DNA of 5,642 bases from Actinomycetota bacterium (lineage in GTDB: Bacteria; Actinomycetota; Thermoleophilia; Solirubrobacterales; Solirubrobacteraceae), in NCBI GenBank assembly GCA_019348435.1, contig JAHWJM010000191.1, positions 1 to 5,642 on the forward strand, given 5' to 3'. Below, one piece after another: positions 1 to 5,125 of the stretch. The notes below the pieces were generated by a model. The model saw only the letters and a program-made list of their open reading frames with translations. It did not search any database and was not told the origin of the DNA. Every line of letters starts with the position of its first letter. Within the stretch, counting starts at the first letter, position 1. A program made the translations under genes and the position numbers.

Positions 1-291
1 GACGAGAGCGCGGTTGTCGATCTGGTGATCGCCCTGCACGAAGATCCCACCGCGGACGGACGGAGCCAACGCGGGTTCGCGCGAACGGAGCTCCGCGCTG
101 CGAAGCCGCTCGACCTGCAGTCCGAGGCGCTGCTGGAACGCGAAGAGCTCGTTCAAGGCGGCATTGTCATCGTTGTCGCGCGCCACCAGGAGCGTCCCGC
201 ATCTGCGGTATCCAGCCGACCGGCCCGAGTCGACCTCGAGCTCGTCGACGAGGTGCGCCTGGACCATCGCGAAGACTTCGTCTCGGGTCAT
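1..291 (-). CDS. Chimeric ORF: acyl carrier protein N-terminus joined to mid-part of ThiO-like glycine oxidase (partial, runs off window)
   Basis: The ORF is open from ATG at 291 to the window edge (97 codons). Residues 1-21 (MTRDEVFAMVQAHLVDELEV, then D) look like the first helix of an acyl carrier protein, as expected right after plsX. The ATG overlaps the plsX stop by four bases (ATGA), so translational coupling is likely. From about residue 22 the sequence is different: AGYRRCGTLLVARD, then FQQRLGLQVERL, EPALAPSVRGG and GDHQIDNRALV. This pattern is typical of the central substrate-domain region of ThiO/DAO-type FAD oxidoreductases, which oxidise glycine for thiazole synthesis. The ACP phosphopantetheine DSL serine motif is absent, and so is the oxidase's N-terminal GxGxxG FAD-binding fold, so neither activity is expected. 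In residues 22-97, 13 of 76 codons end in A or T, against 7 of 65 at the plsX end. The in-frame join may be an assembly chimera. Identification of the two halves is by family pattern only. Confidence 0.7.
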   Translation of the reverse strand, partial: MTRDEVFAMVQAHLVDELEVDSGRSAGYRRCGTLLVARDNDDNAALNELFAFQQRLGLQVERLRSAELRSREPALAPSVRGGIFVQGDHQIDNRALV

Positions 292-983
292 TGCGCAGAC
301 ACGGTAGAGCCGCTCTCGGACAGCGCCGCGCCCGGCTTGCGCAGCGCAGCGGCGCGAGCGAGCGCCTCGTGCGTGCGCCCGGTGATGTCGCCGTTGACGC
401 CGCGCGCCGCGAGCAGGATCGCGTGCGCGAAGCCACGGCTCGTGAAGCGCCCGTGACCGACGACGCCGATCTTGCGCAGCCCGAGCAGGTAGGCGCCGCC
501 GGCGGTCTCGGGCGAGATCTCGTCGCGAAACGCCTGCAGCGCCGGGCGCATGAGCAGCCCGCCGGCCTTGGCCCGCTGGCTGGAGACCGCCGTCTCCTTG
601 AGCAGGGCGATCATCTTGTCCGACACGCCCTCCATGACCTTCAGGGCGACGTTGCCGGTGAAGCCGTCGGTGACGACGACGTCGGCGCGGCCGTCGACGA
701 GCGCGTGGCCCTCGATGTTGCCCACGAAGTTCAGGCCCGTTGCCGCCGTCAGGCGCGCGTGGACGTCGATCGTCAGCGGCGAGCCGCGCGTCTCCTCCTC
801 GCCGACCGACAGCAGCGCGACGCGCGGGTGGTCGACGCCGTGCACGACCTGCGCCAGCGCCGCGCCCATGAACGCGAACTGCACGAGGTGCTCCGGCCGC
901 ACCTCGGTGTTGGCGCCGACGTCGACGAGCGTCACGGGCGCCCCCGGTACGGGCACCTGTGCGGCCAGCGCCGGGCGCAGGAG
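288..983 (-). pseudogene. plsX: PlsX phosphate acyltransferase, C-terminal two-thirds (downstream of a frameshift)
   Basis: PlsX converts acyl-ACP and phosphate to acyl-phosphate, the donor for PlsY in bacterial phosphatidic acid synthesis; it is a peripheral membrane enzyme. This stretch carries the diagnostic blocks in order: LLRPALAAQVPVPG, VTLVDVGANTEV, FAFMGAALAQVV, VALLSVGEEETRGS, FVGNIEGHALVDGRADVVV, TDGFTGNVALKVMEG, and the C-terminal GGAYLLGLRKIGVVGHGR. It has about 231 codons and ends in TGA at 290-288, overlapping the next ATG. Its own first codons carry no natural start: it is the continuation of the 932-1324 fragment in another frame. A GTG at 956 could start a 222-residue product, but that would lack the N-terminal third and is unlikely to be active. 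Joined to the upstream fragment it makes about 346 residues, normal for PlsX. Identity is secure; whether the break is biological is not. Confidence 0.92.
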
Positions 984-1324
984 CGGTCGCGCTTGATGTT
1001 GAACAAGGCGGCGGCCATCGCGGCGCCCGTGGCGCCGGCCGCGACGAGCGCGTCGGCGTCGCCCGCCGCGACGGCCTGCGCGGCGCGCACGATCGACGAC
1101 TCGGGGTTCGCGCGCGCGGCGGCGGCCGGGTTGGGCTCCTTGGCGATCGACAGCGGCGCGTCGATGACCTCGATGCCGGGGCCGGCGGCGCCGAGCTCGG
1201 CCGCGGGACCGAACAGCAGCACCCGAACGCCTTGCGCGGCGGCGATGTTCGCGCCCTCGGCGACCTCGGCCGGACCGAGGTCGGCGCCGTTGGCGTCCAC
1301 AGCGATGACGGGAACGTGCAGCAT
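932..1324 (-). pseudogene. plsX: PlsX phosphate acyltransferase, N-terminal third (broken by frameshift near 984)
   Basis: Start ATG at 1324, giving MLHVPVIAVDANGADLGP, the usual PlsX beginning (conserved Asp in a VDANG block). It is followed by AEVAEGANIAAAQGVRVLLFGP, the IVRAAQAVAAGDADALVAAG stretch, and GATGAAMAAALFNIKRD, matching the S/A-G-x-T-G-A motif. A purine run (GGAAGGG) lies about 14 bases upstream, a little far for a strong ribosome site. After residue 113 (KRD) the frame goes off into an arginine/cysteine-rich tail and stops at 934-932, while the expected RPAL block continues at once in another frame from 983. Restoring one or four bases near 984 gives KRDR(G)LLRPALA, a good match to the family. 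The gene follows rpmF by 76 bases on the same strand, the standard rpmF-plsX order. Since PlsX is usually needed for growth, a sequencing or assembly indel is the likelier explanation. Confidence 0.9.
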
Positions 1325-1378
1325 CGGCTCGATGCGACCCTTCCCATTCGAGCGACCGATCAGCCCCCTGATGTGTCC

Positions 1379-1396
1379 GGCCGGCACGCGCCGGCC
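1379..1396 (-). other. GC-only hairpin between rpmF and plsX
   Basis: GGCCGGC, a four-base loop, then GCCGGCC: a perfect seven-pair stem starting four bases after the rpmF stop codon. No run of T follows on the minus strand, so it is not a standard intrinsic terminator. It could trim transcript levels between rpmF and plsX or protect the 3' end of rpmF mRNA. In DNA this GC-rich it may also be chance. Confidence 0.35.
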
Positions 1397-1400
1397 TCCC

Positions 1401-1601
1401 TCAGTGGTCGTGGTGGTCGTGCGCCGTGGTCGGCGCGACGACCTCGCGGCCGGCGTAGTAGCCGCAGGCCGGGCACACCCGATGCGGGCGCCGTGGGCTG
1501 TGACACTGCGGGCATCCGTTGTAGACGGGGGCGGCCATCTTGTGCTGGGCGCGCCGCTGGGCGGTGCGCGCGTGCGACTGCTTCTGCTTCGGGACGGCCA
1601 T
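1401..1601 (-). CDS. rpmF: 50S ribosomal protein L32
   Basis: A 66-residue basic protein starting MAVPKQKQSHARTAQRRAQH, the family's hallmark N-terminus (AVPK then S...R...RRA.H). Two zinc-knuckle pairs follow, C30-x2-C33 and C43-x2-C46 (GCPQC and VCPACGYY), so this is the zinc-binding (C+) form of L32. It sits in the large ribosomal subunit near the peptidyl-transferase side. The length is normal for the family. The C-terminus ends in a histidine-rich HDHHDH, which is not part of the conserved fold and might bind metal. Gene order with plsX downstream is the common one, but yceD, normally just upstream, is separated by an opposing gene. No clear Shine-Dalgarno lies ahead of the ATG, and a TACCCT -10-like box ends 10 bases before it, which would fit a short-leader or leaderless transcript. 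Confidence 0.96.
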   Translation of the reverse strand: MAVPKQKQSHARTAQRRAQHKMAAPVYNGCPQCHSPRRPHRVCPACGYYAGREVVAPTTAHDHHDH

Positions 1602-1654
1602 AGCTCGCGGAAGGGTAGCGCAGCGGACCGGCCCGGACCGGAGCGGAGGAAGGA
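1602..1654. promoter_or_regulatory. Divergent intergenic region, with possible rpmF -10 box and a direct repeat
   Basis: Only 53 bases separate the rpmF ATG (minus) from the GTG chosen for the plus-strand nucleotidyltransferase-like gene. On the minus strand TACCCT at 1617-1612 fits the loose actinobacterial TAnnnT -10 pattern, and transcription would begin within a few bases of the rpmF start codon. The octamer CGGACCGG occurs twice as a direct repeat (1624-1631 and 1634-1641), centred about 10 bases apart, one helical turn. This could be a binding site for a regulator, or just GC-rich chance. On the plus strand GGAGG at 1645-1649 is a strong ribosome site for GTG 1655. I see no clear -35 box for either direction. 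Confidence 0.35.
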
Positions 1655-2173
1655 GTGGCGTCCTCGTGCGCGAACGGTATTGCCATGAGTGAGCTCGAAC
1701 TTGATCCCCTCCTCCTCGAGACGCTGCGCACGCTGCAGCAGCACGACGTCGAGTTCGTGCTCGTCGGCGACGTGGCCGAGGCGATCCACAACAGCGGCGG
1801 CTTCGTCTCCGGCGTCGCGATCGTCCCCGGCGCCTACGGGCGCAACGTCGAGCGCCTGAACGCCGCGCTGCAGGCGATGGACGGCGAGCTGGGCATCGCC
1901 GGCACGCCCGCCACGACCGACGTCGACTACCGCCGCTGCGACCTGCGCGAGCTCGCGCCGTGCTCGTTCATGACGCGATACGTCGACATCGACGTGAACT
2001 TCGAGCCGCTGGGCACGAGCGGCTACCGCGACCTCTTCGACGAGGCCAAGCACATCGAGCTGGCGCCGGCGATCAGCCCGCTCGTCGCCGCGCCCGAGGA
2101 TCTCGCCCGCATCGGCCGCAGCAGCGCACCCCCGGCGCCCTACGCGCAGCCGCCGACCGCGCTTCCGCGCTGA
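1655..2173 (+). CDS. Small nucleotidyltransferase-fold protein, probably catalytically degenerate
   Basis: 172 residues from GTG 1655, which has GGAGG five bases upstream; ATG 1685 (MSELELDPLL) is the alternative but has no ribosome site. Residues 23-56 (LRTLQQHDVEFVLVGDVAEA, IHNSGGFVSGVAIVP) have the layout of a minimal nucleotidyltransferase: a helix, the strand VLVGG-A, then normally a D-x-D metal pair. NVERLNAAL (64-72) matches the following helix; VDIDVNFEP (110-118) would be the third strand with D111/D113; YRDLFDEAKHIELA and PLVAAPEDLARI match the family's C-terminal pattern. The second Gly of the GG motif is Asp (G38-D39) and the D-x-D position reads GVAI, so nucleotide transfer is doubtful. 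The tail from about 156 is Pro/Ala-rich and probably disordered. It stands alone on the plus strand, converging on yceD with 3 bases between stops. Function unknown; I see no toxin or antitoxin partner beside it. Confidence 0.7.
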   Translation: MASSCANGIAMSELELDPLLLETLRTLQQHDVEFVLVGDVAEAIHNSGGFVSGVAIVPGAYGRNVERLNAALQAMDGELGIAGTPATTDVDYRRCDLRELAPCSFMTRYVDIDVNFEPLGTSGYRDLFDEAKHIELAPAISPLVAAPEDLARIGRSSAPPAPYAQPPTALPR

Positions 2174-2176
2174 GAG

Positions 2177-2695
2177 CTAGTCGAACTTCAGCTCGCCGAG
2201 CTTGGCCCAGCGCGGGTCGGGCTCGCGCTCGTGCGCGTGGTCGGGGCCGGCCGCGTTGAGGTCGATGCCGCAGGTCGGGCACAGGCCCGCGCAGTCTGCG
2301 CGGCACAGCAGCTGCACCGGCAGCGCGAGGGCCAGCGCGTCGCGCGCCCAGCCGCGCAGGTCGAGCACCTCGTCCTCGACGTACGGGCTGCGCAGCTCCT
2401 CGACGTCGCCCGGCTGATCGACCTCGCGGCTGTCGACGCAGACCGCGGGACGGGCGGGCTCCAGGCAGCGCATGCAGGGGCCGCGCAGCGACGCGTCGAA
2501 GCGCAGGCGCAGCGCGAAGCCGTTGTGCGTCGTGCGCGAGATGTCGAGCGTCGCCGCGACCGCCTCCGGCGTGATGGCGTACGTCTCGCCGCCGAACTGC
2601 AACGGGTCGAGGCCGACCTCGAGCACGAGCCTGCGTCCTTCGCCGGAGGTCAGCCGCAGGCGACCGAGATCGAAGCTGTCCGTACGGGCCGGCAT
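2177..2695 (-). CDS. yceD: YceD/DUF177 family protein (large-subunit rRNA accumulation protein)
   Basis: 172 residues, about the family's usual length. The conserved features are all present: a variable N-terminal beta region, the first cysteine pair at C74-x2-C77 (RGPCMRCLEPA), an acidic middle (DQPGDVEELRSPYVEDEV), DLRGWARDALALALPVQLLC, and the second cluster C131, C135, C139, C142 (LCRADCAGLCPTCGIDLN). The cysteine clusters probably bind zinc. YceD proteins are linked to 23S rRNA accumulation and large-subunit assembly, with a precise biochemical role still unclear, and are usually encoded directly ahead of rpmF. Here the rpmF gene follows only after an opposing gene. The ATG at 2695 has GAAGAGG a few bases upstream and lies 19 bases after the ligase stop codon, so co-transcription with the ligase is likely. 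Confidence 0.93.
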   Translation of the reverse strand: MPARTDSFDLGRLRLTSGEGRRLVLEVGLDPLQFGGETYAITPEAVAATLDISRTTHNGFALRLRFDASLRGPCMRCLEPARPAVCVDSREVDQPGDVEELRSPYVEDEVLDLRGWARDALALALPVQLLCRADCAGLCPTCGIDLNAAGPDHAHEREPDPRWAKLGELKFD

Positions 2696-2714
2696 GGCCT
2701 CTTCAGGCTAGCGC

Positions 2715-4355
2715 TCAGCGGGTGCGTGCTCGGGCAGCGGAGGGCTCGGCGAGCTCACGCTTGAGCACCTTGCCGGTCGCGTTGCGCGGCAGCTCGTCGA
2801 CGAAGACGACGTCGCGCGGCACCTTGAAGCGGGCGAGGTTGGCCTTGACGTGCTCCTTGACGTCGCTCTCGCTCAGGGTCGAGCCCTTGCTGCGCACGAC
2901 GAAGGCCCGCAGCCGCTGACCGAAGCGGGCGTCGTCGACGCCGATCGCGGCGACGTCCGCGACGCCCTCCAGCGCAGAGATCGTGTCCTCGACCTCGCGG
3001 GGGAACACGTTCTCGCCGCCCGAGACGATCATCTCGTCGTCGCGGCCGTCGACGAACAGCCGCCCCTCCTCATCGAAGTGGCCGATGTCGCCGGAGGACA
3101 CGAGGCCGTCGATGGCCGGCTTGTCGTCGCCACTGGTGTAGCCGTCGAAGACGAGGTCGTTGCCGACGAAGATGCGCCCCGTCGCGCCCGGGGCGACCTC
3201 CTGGTCGTCGGCGTCGTAGAGGCGTACGGTGGTCCCGCGCGGGGGTCGGCCGGCGGTGCCGGGCGCGGCGCGCAGGTCGGCCGGGGTGGCGACCGTCGCC
3301 CAGGCGACCTCCGTCGATCCGTAGAGGTTGTAGAGCACGTCGCCGAACGTGTCCATGACGCGCGTCGCGAGCTCGCCGGGCAGCGTGGAGCCGCTTGCGG
3401 CGATGACGCGCAGCGAACCGGTGTCGTACTTGCGCACGACCTTCGGCCCGCATTCGAGGATCCGCTGCAGCATCACGGGAACGACGACGAGCGCCGTCAC
3501 CCCGTGCTCGTCGATCGCGCGCAGCGTGTCCTCGGGATCGAAGCGCCGGCACAGCACGAGCGTCGACGACAGGCCGATGGCGAGGACGAAGTGCGCCAGC
3601 GCCCACGAATGAAACAGCGGCGCCGCGATCAGCGTGCGCCCGCGGGCGCGCAGCGGGATCTTCGACAACAGCGCGGCGGCCGGATCGAGCGTCTTCGGCT
3701 CCTTGCGGTGGGCACCCTTCGGCGCGCCGGTCGTCCCGCTCGTGAGGATCACGATACGGCCCCGGGACTGCGGTGGTGAGACCTCGCAAGGATCGCCGCG
3801 CTCGACGAGCTGCTCGAGCGCGACGCCGGCGCTCGACGGCGCCGAGGCGCTCTGCGTCCACGCCACGTACCGCGCACGTCCCTCGGCGCACGCGTCGACG
3901 AGGCCCGCGAACTCCTCGTCGTAGACGATCGCGCGCGGGGCCTCGCTCGCGCAGACCCCGGCGAGCTGCGGCGCCGAGAAGGCGGTGTTGAGAAGCAGCG
4001 CATGCGCGCCGAGCTTCGACGTCGCGACGAGCGCCTCGACGAAGCCGCGGTGGTTGCGACAGAGGATCGCCACGGCGTCGCCTTCGACGATCCCATCCTC
4101 GCTCCACGCGTGCGCGAGCGCGTTCGTGCGCCGGTGCAGCTCGCCGAACGTCAGCTCGCCGTGGTCGTCGATGAGCGCGGTCGCGTCGGGGAAGCGGGCC
4201 GCGGAGGCGGCGTAGCCGCCCGCGATGGTCGGGCCCCATTCCCGCAGCGCCTTGACGACGCGCGCGAGGCGGTCCGGACGCGTGGGCGCGAGCATGCCGC
4301 TCTCGACGAGCCGGCGGGCGGTGAAGGCCTTCGTCGACAGCGTGTCGAGCAGCAC
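2715..4355 (-). CDS. FadD-type fatty acyl-CoA ligase (AMP-forming)
   Basis: A 546-residue adenylate-forming enzyme that activates a carboxylic acid, most likely a medium- or long-chain fatty acid, to acyl-CoA through an acyl-AMP intermediate; cytosolic or membrane-peripheral. All core motifs are present: the phosphate loop LTSGTTGAPKG (204-214), FHSWALAH (249-256), YGSTE (345-349), SGDIG (421-425), DGRDDEMIVSGGENVFPREV (436-455), and PRNATGK with the adenylation lysine K529. The N-terminus (LLDTLSTKAFTARRLVESGM) resembles a group of actinobacterial FadDs. GTG 4355 is chosen because the frame farther upstream is arginine-rich and overlaps the preceding gene; ATG 4295 is a shorter alternative but would cut into conserved N-terminal sequence. 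There is no clear Shine-Dalgarno. The start lies 11 bases after the upstream gene's stop, within a palindrome/promoter-like site. Chain-length preference cannot be read from sequence. Confidence 0.93.
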   Translation of the reverse strand: MLLDTLSTKAFTARRLVESGMLAPTRPDRLARVVKALREWGPTIAGGYAASAARFPDATALIDDHGELTFGELHRRTNALAHAWSEDGIVEGDAVAILCRNHRGFVEALVATSKLGAHALLLNTAFSAPQLAGVCASEAPRAIVYDEEFAGLVDACAEGRARYVAWTQSASAPSSAGVALEQLVERGDPCEVSPPQSRGRIVILTSGTTGAPKGAHRKEPKTLDPAAALLSKIPLRARGRTLIAAPLFHSWALAHFVLAIGLSSTLVLCRRFDPEDTLRAIDEHGVTALVVVPVMLQRILECGPKVVRKYDTGSLRVIAASGSTLPGELATRVMDTFGDVLYNLYGSTEVAWATVATPADLRAAPGTAGRPPRGTTVRLYDADDQEVAPGATGRIFVGNDLVFDGYTSGDDKPAIDGLVSSGDIGHFDEEGRLFVDGRDDEMIVSGGENVFPREVEDTISALEGVADVAAIGVDDARFGQRLRAFVVRSKGSTLSESDVKEHVKANLARFKVPRDVVFVDELPRNATGKVLKRELAEPSAARARTR

Positions 4356-4358
4356 GGC

Positions 4359-4373
4359 GCCGTAACTTACGGC
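4359..4373. promoter_or_regulatory. Perfect 15-base palindrome with -10-like box at the ligase start
   Basis: GCCGTAA-C-TTACGGC is a perfect inverted repeat with seven-base arms and one central base. It covers the stop codon of the upstream gene and ends three bases before the ligase GTG codon. Within it, on the minus strand, TAAGTT (4369-4364) fits the TAnnnT -10 pattern and ends eight bases before the GTG, the spacing expected for a leaderless transcript, which would agree with the missing ribosome site. It may be an operator for a dimeric regulator placed over a promoter. No good -35 box is visible, and the palindrome could be chance. Confidence 0.4.
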
Positions 4374-5125
4374 AGGCGCAGGTCCGGCGGCAGCGCACCC
4401 CGGTCGATCAGGGCATGGATGTCGGCCGCGCGGCGCGGGTTGAGGAAGACGTGTCGCTGGCCGACGCTCGGCTTCTCGGCGAGCAGGCCGGCGGCGATGA
4501 GCGCCTCGCCGACCTCGTCCGCCAGCGCGCGCTCGTTGCCGGCGAAGCCGCGCGCGAGATGGCGAAAGTCGGTGTGGTAGCCGCCCCACTTGCCCATCCC
4601 GTTGAGGCGTTGCAGGATGCGCCGCGCGATCCGCCGCGCGGGGTCGGGATCGTCGTGCGGACGTCCGGCCGCGCCTGCGCCCCCGGCGCCGCCGGCGCCG
4701 GCCGCATCGACGAGCGCGAGGATGGCGTCCTCGTGCTCGGCCACGGACTCACCGTCGGCCGGGCGGCCGCCGAGCCGCGCGACGGCCTCCGCGCTGCGCA
4801 GCCCCTGGGCGATCGGAACCCGCCAGTCCTCCGCCTCGCTCAGGACGTGCGCCGGCAGGGCCAGAGCGCCGCTGCGCAGCCGCGCGATTGGCGCCGCGTG
4901 CTCCTCGAAGGCGACCGCCGCGAGCTCGGCGTCGTCGCTGCCGGCGGACACCGGCAGGCGCAGGGCGAGGTGTCCGCCGAACGCGCCGGCTTTCAGGCGC
5001 AGGTCGTCGGGAGCGCGCGGCGCCCGGAGGCCGGCGACCTCGGCGAGCGCGCCGATCGCCGCTGTGACCGCCAGCCAGCCGCGCTCGGACACCGCACCGG
5101 GGTCGGCGCGCACCGCGACCGGCAC
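4367..5125 (-). CDS. Hypothetical protein with basic, winged-helix-like C-terminal region (5' end uncertain)
   Basis: I do not recognise this protein. From GTG 5125 it has 252 residues: an Ala/Leu-rich N-terminal two-thirds (VPVAVRADPGAVSERGWLAV, later GAFGGHLALRLPV and EDWRVPIAQGLRSAEAVARL), a flexible Ala/Gly linker at about 141-154, a basic stretch (ARRIARRILQRL, 163-174), then a well-structured end: GMGKWGGYHTDFRHLARGF (176-194), a helix ERALADEVGEALIAAGLL, and KPSVGQRHVFLNPRRAADI. The last part resembles a small helix-turn-helix/winged fold with a beta hairpin, but this is a guess. No signal peptide or membrane segment is seen. The true start is probably farther upstream: the frame used by the preceding ORF stays protein-like down to about 5125, and one extra base there (GAGTG to GAGGTG) joins the two as ...LPCEGEVPVAVRADPG. 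The gene ends 11 bases before the ligase start, so the two may share an operon. Confidence 0.6.
   Translation of the reverse strand: MPVAVRADPGAVSERGWLAVTAAIGALAEVAGLRAPRAPDDLRLKAGAFGGHLALRLPVSAGSDDAELAAVAFEEHAAPIARLRSGALALPAHVLSEAEDWRVPIAQGLRSAEAVARLGGRPADGESVAEHEDAILALVDAAGAGGAGGAGAAGRPHDDPDPARRIARRILQRLNGMGKWGGYHTDFRHLARGFAGNERALADEVGEALIAAGLLAEKPSVGQRHVFLNPRRAADIHALIDRGALPPDLRLP

Noticed and set aside
1..291. A genuine bifunctional ACP-oxidase protein
   Set aside because: The fusion lacks the phosphopantetheine site of ACP and the FAD-binding Rossmann segment of the oxidase, so both halves are incomplete. A designed fusion would keep whole domains.
291..1688. A 465-codon plus-strand ORF opposite plsX and rpmF
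   Set aside because: It is arginine/alanine-rich with no domain pattern, while the minus strand holds clear PlsX and L32. It is the usual antisense open frame of GC-rich coding DNA.
2174..2176. A bidirectional terminator between the convergent nucleotidyltransferase-like gene and yceD
   Set aside because: Only three bases separate the stops, and I saw no stem with a T-run on either side.
2850..3779. A 309-codon plus-strand ORF opposite the ligase, and a 442-codon minus-strand ORF in another frame
   Set aside because: Both overlap the ligase, whose motifs are complete and in order; their products are low-complexity Arg/Ala/Asp strings.
4356..4589. A 78-residue N-terminal extension of the acyl-CoA ligase
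   Set aside because: It is arginine/proline-rich and overlaps the well-structured C-terminus of the preceding gene in another frame. The family-like sequence begins at LLDTLSTKAF.
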